From positions 49,404,282-49,468,281 of the forward strand of contig NC_083339.1 in NCBI RefSeq assembly GCF_019175385.1: DNA of 64,000 nt. Reading direction: 5' to 3'. Of the stretch, positions 12,335-24,562 are shown piece by piece. Origin of the DNA: Lycium barbarum. Taxonomy: Eukaryota > Streptophyta > Magnoliopsida > Solanales > Solanaceae. The position numbers and the translations under genes are program-made. The notes below the pieces were generated by a model that saw nothing but the letters and a program-made list of their open reading frames with translations, was not told the DNA's origin and searched no databases. The stretch's first letter is position 1; every line of letters begins with the position of its first letter.

Positions 12335-12480
12335 GTCGACGAGCCGTCAATATGAACCATCGACACGTCGATGGGCCGTCGACATGTCAACGGGACGTCG
12401 ATTGTTACGTCAATATGGCTCTGCAACTTCTGATCTGTAAGAGCTGGTCGACGGAGCAAGTCGACAGACCGTCGACCTGC
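12335..12480 (+). promoter_or_regulatory. Cluster of GTCGAC/CGTCGA palindromes upstream of TATA
   Basis: GTCGAC, CGTCGA or close variants occur about ten times in 150 bases, ending about 40 bases before the TATA box. LTR2 has the same cluster at 22105-22290. The position suggests U3 regulatory DNA or a methylation-dense patch; function unknown. Confidence 0.55.
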
Positions 12481-12498
12481 TCGTCGAACCGCTTATCT

Positions 12499-12526
12499 GG
12501 AACATTCCAGTTCCAGCTATAAATAG
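12499..12526 (+). promoter_or_regulatory. LTR1 core promoter: GAA-NN-TTC motif and TATA box
   Basis: TATAAATAG (12518-12526) is a good TATA box. Ten bases upstream, GGAACATTCC followed by AGTTCC fits the GAAnnTTCnnnTTC pattern of a heat-shock element. LTR2 keeps both (22306-22333). LTR3 and LTR4 have lost this stretch by deletion. Confidence 0.6.
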
Positions 12527-13657
12527 ATGAATCACACCCCAAAATTTCAGATTTTACTCTCTCTCTAGGTCTTGAAGGTTCTAAAAAAATTCTCTCATCA
12601 TATTATCATATGTCCAAGGGAAATTATGGAGTAATCACCAAGAATTAGTAGAATCTAGTGAAAGAATGCTCACTAGGGTTTGTGGAGATCAGGACGCCCT
12701 TTTTGTGTTTGAGTAGGGTTTTCTCCAAGTGGAGTATTCATATCTGAAGTCCATTCCTATATCATCGAAGGTGAGTTTTATGTTTACTTCATGTTATTAA
12801 GAGTATTGAGAGGTTAAAAGACTTTGATTATGGAAGGGAGGAGAATATGGAGTGCAAATATGAAAATAGTAATATTCTTGAATCATGACTTGACTTGAAT
12901 CATAGTTCTTGATATGCAACGAGTATAATCTTGTTATGAATAGTATTAAAGATGTTGTAAAGGAATTGTATGAGGATGGATACATTATGGTGCCATAGTT
13001 AGGGTTATGAAGGAGTTTGATAGCGAATGTTGAGAATTTAATAATGTCTAGCCTGATGAAGCTATTGATTAAAATATTGTGGGTATTGTTATTGATGTTG
13101 GGAGTTCCTTATTACGGAAGAAGTCATCAAAATAAAGGAGATGTTACCCAATTTTCCTTAGCTTTAGTTTAAGCCTAAGTATGTCTTAGATTATCTAATT
13201 TTAGTACGAACTCTCTTGAATGTAGAAACGTGAATATTGGAGGAAAGCGTTCAAGCGATAAATTTAGCGAAACGTAAAGGTACGTAAGGCTTGTCCCTTC
13301 TTTTTCTAAGGCATGATTCCTATGACATGACTCCCTTTATCTTTCCATGACCTTCTTACATTCCGGAAAATATGTGTCAATGTTTATAAAGAGTTTCTTA
13401 TGAGACAAGATAAGATATATATCGAGAGTATGATAACGATATGAAATTTCAATGAAGCTAATGATCGTTTTACTAATCTCTGATGTTATTCATTATTGCT
13501 AGACCCACCTTATGATGCTGCTCCTTCAAGGTGAGGTATGACGATTATGATGACTCCATAAAGAAATCGGGGGTTCTCGACCTTACGTCACCCCGACATA
13601 GTTATAGGTTATCTTTGAGTTCTAACGCATGCTTTATGATAAGTATAAGAGGATACA

Positions 13658-13865
13658 ATTACACCGTGCCTAGATGGTCGGACATGTCACCGCGAAGGCG
13701 GGCTGCATACGATTACACCGTGCCTAGATGGCTGGACATGTCACCGCGAAGGCGGGCTGCATACATTACACCGTGACTAGATGGTCGGACATGTCACCGC
13801 GAAAGCGGGCTACATATGATTACACCGTGCCTAGAGGGCCGGACATGATACCACTAGTGGGCGGC
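13658..13865 (+). repeat. 57-bp minisatellite in LTR1, four units
   Basis: Each unit has ATTACACCGTGCCTAGATGG and a CCGC-GAAG-GCGG hairpin. The unit is divisible by three, so it makes a repetitive open frame with no sign of being a protein. Other LTRs of the family have six, three and four units. Confidence 0.9.
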
Positions 13866-14013
13866 GTGCGATGGTTACCTGTACGCAGGTTAACGATGAT
13901 GGTATATGTGATACGTACGACATATGTTTTCTTTTAAAGGTTAAGCAGGTTATATCCTCATCTCTTGTTTTATGATCTCTTTATTATGTTAGTGTTATTC
14001 ATGCCTTCCATAC

Positions 14014-14072
14014 TCAGTACATTTATCGTACTGACGTCCTTTCATTTGTGGACGCTGTGTTCATGCTCACAT
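14014..14072 (+). other. Three abutting hairpins, LTR1
   Basis: Hairpin 1: TCAGTAC/GTACTGA with a seven-base loop (14014-14034). Hairpin 2: CGTCC/GGACG with a ten-base loop (14035-14054). Hairpin 3: CTGTG/CACAT (last pair broken) with loop TTCATGCT (14055-14072). There are no bases between stems. Confidence 0.7.
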
Positions 14073-14604
14073 GTAGACAGGGAGATGACCCAGGTTCATA
14101 GGAGCTGATCAGCGGACTTATAGGAGCACTCCATTATTCTGGAGGTGCTATTTGCGGTACATTCTTTTGTGTATATATACTTGGGCACGACGGGGTCATG
14201 TCCCGTCCTTATGTTTAGTACTCTAGTAGAGGCTCGTAGATACGTAGGTGTGGGTAGTAGATGTCCCAGATGATCACATTGTGTATTTGTATATAATTTT
14301 GATAGCCTGAGGGCCTTATGCATATGATTGTAGATATGTTTTTGGAGGTGATAAAGGTTTCCTTATGGCCAGTTGTGTTGAGAATAGTAAATGCATTTAA
14401 GATGAGTATGATGATTAGCATGAGTGGTGCTCGGTAGTCAGTTCTGGGTACCCGTTATGGCCCGTAGGCTGGTCGTGACAAAAGTTGTATCAGAGCAGTT
14501 CCTTCCTAGGGCGTGTCTACGAGCCGTGTCCAGTAAAGTCTTGGTTATGGGTGTGAAGCGCGCCATACTTATAAACAGGAGGCTATGGGGCATTTAGGAA
14601 AAAA

Positions 14605-16786
14605 ATGACCATTCTTCTTCTTACTAGATCGTGCTATAGAGCCATGTTATATGATTTTCTCCTCCTTAATTGTGCCCTATACCTCCAGTTCTTCCACCGG
14701 GTGCTTCGGGTCAACAAATTACCGACTAGTGTTAGGGCTCGTAATTTCATGAATTTAAATCCACCAGAATTTTTCGGGTCAAAGCCGGATGAAGACACGC
14801 AAGGTTTTATTGATGAGATGCCGAGAATGTTGAGAATCATTCATGCCTCCGATACTGAATCTGTGGAGTTGGCATCTTATAGACTCCGAGATGTAGCGGT
14901 CCTTTGGTTTAATAACTGGATATCTTTGAGAAAGGAAAACGCATTTCCCCCGATTTGGCAAGAATTTGTGGATGCCTTTCTTCATCATTATTTGCCACCT
15001 GAGATTCGAACGGCTCGGGCAGATAGGTTTCTGAATCTAAAGCAAGGGAATATGAGTGCTTGATAGTATAGCCTTCACTTTAATTCATTAGCCCGGTATG
15101 CTCCCACTATGGTAGCCGATATGGGAGATAAAGTGCATAGATTTGTGAGTGGCTTAGGGCCACATTTGTTCAAAGATTGTTTGACAGCTTCATTGCAAGA
15201 GGGGATGGATATTTCCCGTATTCAGGCCCATGCCCAGAATTTAGAAGTGCAGCAACATCCGCAAAGGGGTGAGCGCGATATCGATAGAGGGAAGAGTGCG
15301 AGGAGCAGATCTACTGGCGCTGGCAGCGACTATAGAGGGGGATTGAGGCAGTCATATTCTTGACATTCAGGCCAGTCGGCAACTAGTGCACCCCCTCGGT
15401 TTGTAGGCTGGAGATTTGATCGCTCCATTCATTCAGGACAGAGTCAGAGCTCGAGAGCTTTGGGTTCTCAGTTAGAAGGTGATTATAGTTAGAGGAGACC
15501 ACCGGTTCTGCGATGTAGTCAGTGCGGAAAGTTACATTCGGGTCCGTGTCACCAGGGTTCAGATGCTTGTTATGTTTGTGGATAGACTGGGCACTTGATG
15601 CGTGATTTTCCCTCAAGGTACGGCAGAGGTGGGGTTCATCCCACAGGATCAGCAGCTCGTTCTTCCTCATATGTGCCCCCGATAGGGAAGATTCCTGAGA
15701 TTCTAGCAGGCTATGGTAGGGGCAGAGGGGGAGCGTCCAGTTCAGGTGGAACTCAGCCCCGTATTTATGCTCTAGCTAGACGTCAGGATCTTGAGTCTTC
15801 CCCAGTTGTGGTTACAGGTATATTAACTATGTTCTCTCATGATGTTTATGCGTTGATTGATTCGGGTTCCACGTTGTCTTATATCACTCCGTATATTGCT
15901 AATCATTTTGGGGTGAAATCCGAGCCAATTAAACTTTTGAGGTATCCACTCTGGTTAGTGATCCCGTAATCGCTAGACAAGTATACAAGGATTGTTTGAT
16001 TGTGGTATGTGATCCTCAGACTAAAGTTGATTTAGTTGAGCTGAAAATGCTAGATTTTGATGTGATTATGGGTATGGATTGGTTGGCCTCTTGTTATGCC
16101 AATGTCAATTGCCGAATGAAAGTAGTTCGGTTCCAATTCCTGGGAGAGCCCGTGCTTGAATGGAAAGGTAATACAGCGTCTCCCAGAGGTAGGTTTATTT
16201 CCTACCTTAAGGCAACGAAGATGATTGCAAAAGGCTACATTTATCACCTAATCCGGGTTCATGACACCGAAGCAAAGCCACCGTCTTTTCAATCTGTCCC
16301 GGTAGTGAATGAATTTCCAGATGTATTGCCAGATGAACTTCCAGGCCTTCCCCCGGAGAGAGAGATTGACTTTTCCATTGATGTGTTACCGGATACTAAA
16401 CCAATCTCTATTCCTCTTTACAGAATGGCTCCTGCAGAATTGAAAAAGCTAAAGGCACAACTGAAAGATATGCTTGAGAAGGGTTTCATTAGGCCAAGTT
16501 CATCACCGTGGGGAGCACCTGTCCTATTTGTGAGAAAGAAAGACGGTTCCTTACGCATGTGCATTGATTATAGGCAGTTGAATAAGGTAACAATAAAGAA
16601 TAAATATCCTCTCCCGAGGATTGATGATTTGTTTGACTAATTACAGGGTGCCAAATGGTTCTCGAAAATCGATCTAAGATCGGGGTATCATCAAGTGAGA
16701 GTCAGAGAAGAAGATATTCTTAAAACATCTTTCAGAACGAGATATGGCCACTATGAATTTGGGTGATGTCATTTGGGTTGACTAAT
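14605..16786 (+). pseudogene. Internal1: gag, protease and first part of reverse transcriptase (broken)
   Basis: Gag has lost its N-terminus by an internal deletion near 14683; the conserved PPEFFGSKPDED and LPPEIRTARADRFL stretches remain. One frame runs from 14605 to 15969 through Gag, a zinc knuckle (about 15510-15605) and protease with an intact D-S-G (Asp at 15859). It is broken by stops at 15061 (two adjacent), 15361, near 15488 and near 15583, several of them TAG where sister copies have CAG. A one-base deletion near 15935 shifts the frame; protease C-terminus and RT continue at 15996-16640 ([20 protein letters not shown]), then a TAA stop. RT is cut by the solo LTR at 16787 and resumes at 19328. 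Non-functional. Confidence 0.9.
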
Positions 16787-18394
16787 TCTTACACCCCGAA
16801 GTTTCGTATGTTGAGATTCGAGTTACCGTTCAGGAGGTATGTGAGCTTATATGTGTTTAACTTATGGTTATAAGTGTTTATGTTCATATAGTGAGCTATG
16901 GAAGGATTGAAGGGCAAGTGGATTAAGGAAATTAAATTTGTTGGAACTTGGAAGAGAATATGAGGGGTAATTTTGGCCCAACTTGGAGAAAAAATATCTC
17001 CTAGTAAATGAGGAGTTTTAAGGTGTTTCAAAAGCCTAATATGAATTTCAGCGAGTCTAGTTTCCAACGCAATAAGCCATACGTCGATATGACATTCGAG
17101 TGGAGAATTATGGATGTTACAAGTTAGGTTGACAGAACAGAAACGCGTGCTACAGTGACCCCCCGGATTTGGCATCTTATAAGAGGGGTTTTACCCCTCA
17201 TATTTCAGCCCAACACTTCTCAAAATTTCCCAAATTCTCTAGAATAATCCTCCAACTTCCGTCCATAGAATTTTAGCGCAACTTAAGTGAAATCCCCGAA
17301 TTTATGTTTGGACAAAACATGGCTACGATTATAATATCGAATTGCGGTGAAACTTGGCTTGGATTCAAGGTAGTAATCGAAGATATTGCAATTCTAGCGG
17401 ATGAAAGGTATGAATCTTTCCTTATTAGTATTGATTTAAGCTTATCTACGGAGGAAAAGTTACTACATGAGCGTATAATGAATTTATGGGTCGAGAAATT
17501 GGATCAAACATCGTGTGGGGGTGTTTATGGAATATTTTGGTGTTGATAATATTGTTGTTGATGTTGGTATTGTTGTTGTTGCTGTTGGTTGCTGAATTGA
17601 GGTTTTGGGCTAGGCATATAAACAGAGGAGATATTGCTAAAATTTCTGTAGATTCTAGAAAGATTTATTTGGAGGCTTAGGATAAGTATATAACAATGGG
17701 CCTAACAATAGTATGAATGGTTTTATATGTAGATTACGAGGCTATGAATGATCTTACGTAGATTGCGAGGCAAGAAGTAAGTTGGAAAGTGAAATGTAAG
17801 CCTCCAGGTATGTAAGGCAAACATTTCTTCTTTTGGCATAATCCTTGTTGTTGTTCATTCTATATATACCCCCATATGATTCCATTCTTAGACAAGTAAG
17901 TTCGAAATGTTTCTTGTGATGGCTTATTGATATTATACTCCTATTCTGTTTCGAAGGGAACACCCATAAGGTGCCAAGTTGAGTTGTGTATATGGTTCTA
18001 CTGACGATTTCGAGGAAATGAGTTTTATACTAAAGGAAACATAAAGTTGGATTTTCAAAACCACTCCGAAGGGGGTGCGAGATTGTACTACTTCATTTCA
18101 TTTACGATTGATGTTTACATTCCATAGTATCATCCCTTTGTATTGATATGATCATTTATTCTTTGGGTAAGGCAATAATATGAAATTGAGTATAGTATAG
18201 GTAGTAAGAATTTCATAATAACTCTACCCTAAAACCTGGAAGTACGTCCTCCTGAGTCTAGTAAGATACAAATTTGATAACTTTTATGAAAGACTAAGGC
18301 TAATAACTGGATTGTGATGAATGGATTAGTGACTTATGATATGATTGAAATTGATACTTATGGATTGAGTTTGTGTTGACATGATTGTGATATT

Positions 18395-18700
18395 AAGCCA
18401 GAAGCGGCTGCCCGAAGGGGCCATCATTATTAAGCCGGAAGCGGCTGCCCGAAGGGGCCATCATTATTAAGCCGGAAGCGGCTGCCCGAAGGGGCCATCA
18501 TTATTAAGCCAGAAGCGGCTGCCCGAAGGGGCCATCATTATTAAGCCAGAAGCGTGTGCCCGAAGGGGCCATCATTATTAAGCCGGAAGTGGCTGCCCGA
18601 AGGGGCCATCATTATTATGCCGGAAGCGGCCGTCCGAAGGGACTACTGTGATACTAGCCGAAAGCGGCTGTCCGAAGGGATCATTCTGTTAACATGTCGG
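18395..18700 (+). repeat. 37-bp minisatellite with two GAAG-loop hairpins per unit
   Basis: About eight units start at 18395, 18432, 18469, 18506, 18543, 18580, 18617 and onward. Most units hold GCCG-GAAG-CGGC or a one-mismatch variant, and GCCC-GAAG-GGGC. The seventh unit has GTCC-GAAG-GGAC, with both arms changed together. Confidence 0.9.
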
Positions 18701-18863
18701 AAGCGGTATGTGTGTTGGATTGCATTATATACTTAAAGATTTTCTTGAGCCTTCGCGTGCACATTTATGTTTCTTCCAGCGAAGGCTGCAGGTGTTGAGT
18801 TAGATTGTGATTTCTTCTCTCCTAAGTCAAATTATGATTATGACTTGTTACCACCTTACATAC

Positions 18864-18922
18864 TTAGTACATTGTCCGTACTAACGTCCTTTTGCCTAGG
18901 GACGCTGCGTTCATGCCCGCAA
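18864..18922 (+). other. Three abutting hairpins, solo LTR
   Basis: Hairpin 1 is TTAGTAC/GTACTAA (18864-18884), a pair-preserving change from TCAGTAC/GTACTGA. Hairpin 2 is CGTCC/GGACG (18885-18904). Hairpin 3 is CTGCG/CGCAA (18905-18922), outer pair broken. Confidence 0.7.
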
Positions 18923-19327
18923 CCCCAGATTGTTTGGCAGGTTAAGTGTATAGCTAGGATGGTTGGACGTCAGCTGGGATTGGAAAGTTCCACCTCATTT
19001 TGGAGTTGTGCTGAGTCATGGATAGACATGTATGATTATAGGTATGTCAGGGCCCTGTCCTGACTCATAATGTTCAGCTTACATCTTAGAGACTTCTGCA
19101 GACAGTGTCCTGTGGTATGTTTGTCGAGATGTCGACAAAGTGATGTCAGTTGAGTCATTTGTGGACTTTAAAAGAGTACATATTTTAGATGATTTTCATT
19201 TGGAAAAGTTTTATGTTCTTAAAAGTTTTTGAAATGACAGGCTTTGATAGAGCGAATGTCTGAGGGTTCGCTCGACTCTGATAAGAGTCGGGTGCCCGTC
19301 ATACCCTATCAGGATTGGGGCGTGACA

Positions 19328-21686
19328 CTAATGCTCCGGTAGTGTTTATGAATTTGATGAATAATGTATTCAGGCCTCTTTTAGATCTATTTGTAATCGT
19401 GTTCATTGATGATACTTTAGTATACTCTCCGACAGAGGCCGAGCATGCAGACCATTTACGTATTGTCCTTGGAATTCTTTGGACTGGAGAACTGTATGCA
19501 AATTTTTCAAAATGCGTGTTTTGGCTAAATTCAGTGACTTTTCTGGGCCATATTGTCTCAGCAGACGGCATTCGGGTTGATACTCAAAAAATTAAAGCTG
19601 TGAAGACTTGGCCAAGGCCCACAACACCTACAGAAGTCCGTAGTTTTCTGGGATTGGCATGTTATTATAGAAGATTTGTGGAAAGGTTTTCCTCTATTTC
19701 AGCACCATTGACGAAGCTAACTCATAAATTAGTGAAATTTCAATGGATTGATGCTTGTGAATGCATTTTCCAAAAATTGAAAGATAGATTGACTTCGGCC
19801 CCAGTTCTGACACTCCCAGCAGGACCAGACGGTTATGTTATATATTGTGATGCCTCTGGTGTGGGGCTACGTTATGTGTTGATATAGCACAATAAATTCA
19901 TCGCCTATACTTCAAGACAGTTGTGAAAATATAAAAATAATTATCCGACCCATGATCTTGAATTGGCCACAGTTATTCATGCACTAAAGATTTGTATGGC
20001 ATTCATGTTGACATTTATACAGATCACAAGAGTCTCCAATATATCTTCAAGCAGAAGGATTTAAACCTACGGCAGAGACGGTGGTTGGAATTACTGAAAT
20101 ATTTTGACGTAAGTATCACCCCGGAAAGGCGAATGTAGTAACCAATGCACTTAGTCGTAAATCAATGGGAAGTCTATGTAAGGTACCTTCAGAGAAGAAA
20201 GAATTAATTCGTGAGCTCCACCAACTATCCAACCTTGGGGTTCGCCTAATTGATTCAGGCAATGCAGGAATTGGTATTCATAACCCAACCGTTTCATCCT
20301 TAGATATGAAGGTGAGAGAGCGCCAATATGACGACCCTCAGTTGAGTCACTACAGTGATACCATTTATGAGGAAGAGAAGTCGCTATTTGAAGTTTCTAT
20401 AGATGGAGTTCTTAGATACCGAGACAGGTTATATGTTCCAAATGTTACGGGACTACGTCGTCGGATTCTAGAAGAAGCTTATTAATCTCAGTATTCTATT
20501 CACCCAGGGGCGAGAAAGATGTATCATGATCATAAGCTAATATATTGGTGGGATGGAATGAAGAAAGACATAGCGGAATTTGTAGCCTAATTTCCAAATT
20601 GCCAACAAGTGAAGATCGAGCATCAAAAGCCAGGAGGATTTTTACAAGCTAGGTAAATTCCAACTTTGAAATGGGAAATGATTAACATGGATTTCATTGT
20701 GGGGTTACCTAGTTCCAGAAGAAAGTATGACACCATATGGGTGATCGTGGACAGACTCACGAAATCAGCTAATTTTCTTCCAGTCAGAATCACATATTCG
20801 GCAGAAGACTATGCAAGGTTGTATCTTAAAGAGATTGTGCGACTTCATGGAGTCCCGGTGTCCATTATTACTGACAGAGGAGCACAATTTACAGCCAAAT
20901 TCTTGAAGTCTTTCCAAGAAGGATTGGGTACTCAGGCAAGGCTTAGCACAACATTTCATCCACAAACCGATGGGCAAGCCAAATGCACTATTCAGACCTT
21001 GGAAGAACAGCTATCATTCCAGTATTCAAATGGCCCCGTATGAAGCCCTATATGGAAGAAAGTGTAGGTCCCCAATTGGGTGGTTTGAAGTAGGAGAGGT
21101 ACAACTAATGGGCCCTGAGTTGATTCAACAAGCGGTGGAAATGGTCAAAGTTATCTGAGAGCGACTATTGACTGCCCAAAGCCGTCAGAAATCATATACG
21201 GACAACCGCCGACGAGACTTAGAATTCCAAGTTGTTGATTGGGTATTCTTGAAGGTACCACCGATGAAAGGCGTGATGGGATTTGGTAAGAATGTAAAGT
21301 TAAGTCCTCGATACATTGGGCCTTATAAGATTGTCCGCAAGATAGGACAAGTATCTTATGAACTGGACCTACCTCCAGAACTCGAATTAGTCCATCCAGT
21401 TTTTCACATATCAATGCTCCGTAAGTACATCGGAGATCCTACTAGAATTGTGTCGGTAGCGGATGTTCAAGTTACAGAAGAGTTGGCTTATGAAGAGGTG
21501 CATGTTGCTATACTAGATAGGCAAGTACTGAGGCTTAGAAATAAAGTGGTAGCCTCAGTTAAGGTCTTGTGGCAGAACAATAATCGAGAGGAAGTGACTT
21601 AGGAAGTGGAAGAAAACATGATGTCCAAGTACCAGCACTTATTTCAACCCCCGGGAGAGATCCAAAATGAAACATCAACATTATGA
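19328..21686 (+). pseudogene. Internal1: rest of reverse transcriptase, RNase H, integrase, chromodomain (broken)
   Basis: RT resumes with the catalytic FIDD (Asp at 19408 and 19411), then RNase H with YCDASG (Asp at 19849). A TAG stop at 19885 follows, then a deletion of about 16 bases near 19993 and a frameshift. The integrase zinc-binding part and core lie in 20165-21158, with stops near 20482 and 20587 and a deletion of roughly 90 bases near 21008 that removes the end of the core. The C-terminal part (21168-21602) runs to LWQNNNREEVT and stops at TAG (21600-21602), the codon of the conserved chromodomain tryptophan. The old frame would end at 21684-21686. Confidence 0.9.
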
Positions 21687-21851
21687 GGTATGTATGCTTT
21701 CTTTTTATGCTTTTGGTCGTGTGTGGCCACAGTTCCTTACTATTGTGTTGTAGCCCTGTGAGGCAATGTTGTTATGGGTTGTTGTGACAAGATGGTAGCG
21801 CCATATTATTGGGGAATCTCTTGAGAAATTTTGTATGATTCTTGAGAACTT

Positions 21852-21888
21852 AACATTCGAGGACGAATGTTTTTAAAAAGGGGAAGAA
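21852..21888 (+). other. Stem-loop plus polypurine tract before LTR2
   Basis: AACATTCG and CGAATGTT pair around a four-base loop (21852-21871). The purine-rich tract that would prime plus-strand DNA synthesis follows, ending at the LTR start. Confidence 0.75.
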
Positions 21889-22104
21889 TGTTACACCTCT
21901 CATTTTTATGGAAGGAAAAACTTACGGCTCCCTAGTTGAGTATGCTCTGAAATGGAGATTTGTACCCGAGCACTGGGATGATAAGTATCTTACCCTTTGT
22001 ATGGAGGTACTCGCAAGTATTCCAGGTATATTACAGGATTAAAAGTTGAACGGATTGAACCGACGCAGGCTGAGCAGATTCAAGGAAATCTGCAGACACC
22101 AGAC

Positions 22105-22333
22105 ATTATCGACGGACCGTCGACGAGCCATCAATATGGACCTTCGTTACGTTCTGAGAATTTTAATCTGCAGAAACCGATCGACGAGACACATCGACGG
22201 GCTGTCGATCGCCACATCAATATGGCTCTGCAACTTCTGATCTGCAGAAGCTGGTCGACGGAGCAAGTCGACGGCCTGTCGACCTGCTCGTCGAACCGCT
22301 TATCTGGAACATTCCAGTTCCACCTATAAATAG
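22105..22333 (+). promoter_or_regulatory. LTR2 palindrome cluster and core promoter
   Basis: Repeated GTCGAC/CGTCGA-type words are followed by GGAACATTCC and TATAAATAG, the same arrangement as in LTR1. Confidence 0.55.
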
Positions 22334-23466
22334 ATGAGTCATAACAAAAAATTTCACATTTTATTGTCTCTCCAGATCTTAAACGTTCTTGAAAAATTCT
22401 CTCATTATATTATCATATATCCCAGTGAAATTAAGGAGTAATCACCAAGAATTAGTAGAATCTAGTGCAAGAATGCTCACTAGGGTTTGTGGAGATCAGG
22501 ATACCTTTTTGTGTTGGAGTAGGGTTTTCTCCAAGTGGAGTATTTTCATTTGAAGTCCATTCCTACATCATCAAAGTTGAGTTTTATGTTTATTTCATGT
22601 TATTAAAAGTATTGAGAGGTTAAAAGACTTGGATTATGGAAGGGAGCAGAATATGGAATGCAAATATGAAAATAGTAATATTCTTGAATAATGACTTGAC
22701 TTGAATAAAAGTTCTTGATATGCAACGAGTATAATCTTGCTATGAATAGTATTAAAGATGTTGTAAAGGCATTGTATGAAGATGGATACGTTATGGGGTC
22801 ATAGTTAGGGTTATGAAGGAGTTTGATAGGGAATGTTGAGAATTTAATAATGTCTAGCCTGATAAAGCTATTGATTAAAATATTGTGGGTGTTGTTATTA
22901 ATGTTGGGAGTTTCTTATTACGTGGAAGAAGTCATCGAAATAAAGGAGATGTTACCCAATTTTCGTTAGCTTTAGCTTAAGCCTAAGTATGTCTTCGATT
23001 ATCTAATTTTAGTACGAACTCTCTTGAATGTAGAAACGTGAATATTTGAGGAAAGCGTTCAAGCGATAAAGTTAGAAAAACGTAAAGGTATGTACGGCCA
23101 GTCCCTTATTTTTCTAAGGCATGATTCCTATGACATGACTCCCTTTATCTTTCCATTACCTTCTTACATTCCGAAAAATATGAGTCAATGTTTATAAAGA
23201 GCGTCTTATGAGACAAGATAAGAGATATGTCGAGAGTATGATAACGATATGATATTTCCATGAAGCTAATGATCCTTGTACGATTCTTTGATGTTTATCA
23301 TTATTTCTAGACCCACCTTATGATGCTAGTTCCTTCAAAGTGAGGTATGATGATTATGATGACTCCATAATGGAATCGAGGGTTCTCGACCTTACGTCAC
23401 CCCGACACAGTTATAGGTTATCTTTGAGTTCTAACGCATGCTTTATGATAAGTATATGAGGATACG

Positions 23467-23775
23467 ATTACACCGTGCCTAGATAGCCGGACATGTCACC
23501 GCGAAGGCGGGCTGCATACGATTACACCGTACCTAGATGGCCGGACATGTCACCGCGAAGGTGGGCTGCATACGATTACACCGTGCCTAGATGGCCAGAC
23601 ATGTCACCGCGAAGGCGTGCTACATATGATTACACCGTGCCTAGAGGGCCATACATGACACCGCGAAGGCGGGATGCATACGATTACACCGGGCCTACAT
23701 GGCCGGACATGTCACTGCGAAGGCGTGATACATATGATTACACTGTGCCTAGAGGGATGTACATGACACCACTAG
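23467..23775 (+). repeat. 57-bp minisatellite in LTR2, six units
   Basis: Same unit as in LTR1, expanded to six. It includes hairpin variants CCGC-GAAG-GTGG (wobble pair) and some units with broken stems. Confidence 0.9.
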
Positions 23776-23931
23776 TGGGTGCCGTTCGATGGTTACCCGG
23801 ATACGGGTTAACGATGCTGGTATATGTGATACGTATGACATGTGTTTTCTTTTAAAGGGTAAGCAGGTTATATCCTCATCTCATGTTTCATGATCTCTTT
23901 ATTATGTTAGTGTTATTCATGCCTTACATAC

Positions 23932-23990
23932 TCAGTACATTTATCGTACTGACGTCCTTTCTTTAGTGGACGCTGTGTTCATGCCCACAG
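23932..23990 (+). other. Three abutting hairpins, LTR2
   Basis: TCAGTAC/GTACTGA (23932-23952), CGTCC/GGACG (23953-23972), CTGTG/CACAG with loop TTCATGCC (23973-23990). All stems perfect. Confidence 0.75.
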
Positions 23991-24562
23991 GTAGAGCACT
24001 CCATTATTCCGGAGGTACTATTTGTGGTACATTCTTTTGTGTATATATATATTTGGGCACGACGGGGTGCTATCCCATCCTTATGTTTAGTACTCAAGAA
24101 AAGGCTCGTAGATACGTAGGTGTGGGTAGTAGATATCCCAGATGATCACATTGTGTATTTGTATATTATTTTGATAGCCCGAGGGCCTTATGCATATGAT
24201 TATAGATATGTTTTTGGAGGTGATAATGGTTTGCATATGGCCAGTTGTGTTGAGAATAGTAAATGCATTTAAGATGAGTATGATGAATAGCATAAGTGGT
24301 GCTCGGTAGTCAGTACCGAGTACCCGTCATGGCCCGTAGGCGAGTCGTGACAAAAGTGGTATCAGAGCAGTTCCGTCCTAGGGTGTGTCTACGAGCTGTG
24401 TCCAGTAGAGTCTTGTTTATGGGTGTGAAGCGCGCCATACTTATAAACAAGAGGCTACGGGACATTTAGGAAAAAAAATGACCATTCTTCTTCTTACTAG
24501 ATCATGCCATAGAGCCATGTTATAAGATTTTCTCCTCCCTAATTGTGCGCTATGATTCAGTG

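Larger units (their letters stand above)
12115..14480 (+). mobile_element. LTR1 (outer 5' LTR of the array)
   Basis: Starts TGTTACACCTCTCG and ends ..GTCGTGACA, 2366 bases. Features in order: small hairpin 12301-12320, palindrome cluster 12335-12480, TATA box 12518-12526, four-unit 57-bp minisatellite 13658-13865, three-hairpin block 14014-14072. A PBS-like TTGTATCAGAGC (14485-14496, one mismatch to the iMet type) follows. Confidence 0.95.
16787..19327 (+). mobile_element. Solo LTR of a different gypsy family, inserted in RT
   Basis: Flanked by the target duplication CTAAT (16782-16786 and 19328-19332) and ending ..GTGACA. The first bases read TCTTACACC, so the canonical TG start is mutated. 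No internal region remains, as expected after recombination between two LTRs. Contains a TATA-like TTATAAGAGG (17177-17186), a 37-bp minisatellite (18395-18700) and the three-hairpin block (18864-18922). Its 5' part resembles the truncated LTR at 25833. Confidence 0.93.
21889..24352 (+). mobile_element. LTR2, shared inner LTR of the array
   Basis: Starts TGTTACACCTCTCA, ends ..GTCGTGACA, 2464 bases. It is preceded by a polypurine tract and followed by a primer site TGGTATCAGAGC at 24357-24368. No target duplication flanks it, so it is a junction LTR. It retains the palindrome cluster and the TATAAATAG box (22325-22333). Confidence 0.93.

Noticed and set aside
18395..18700. Regular repeats with palindromic parts, superficially CRISPR-like
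   Set aside because: Units are directly tandem with no unique spacers and lie inside a plant solo LTR.
23493..23855. 120-codon open frame with repeated YTVPRWPDMS-like peptides
   Set aside because: It is the 57-bp minisatellite of LTR2 read in frame. No start context, and it varies in copy number between LTRs.
21889..24352. LTR2 as an independent solo LTR
   Set aside because: No flanking target duplication; it has a polypurine tract before and a primer site after, so it is a shared junction LTR.
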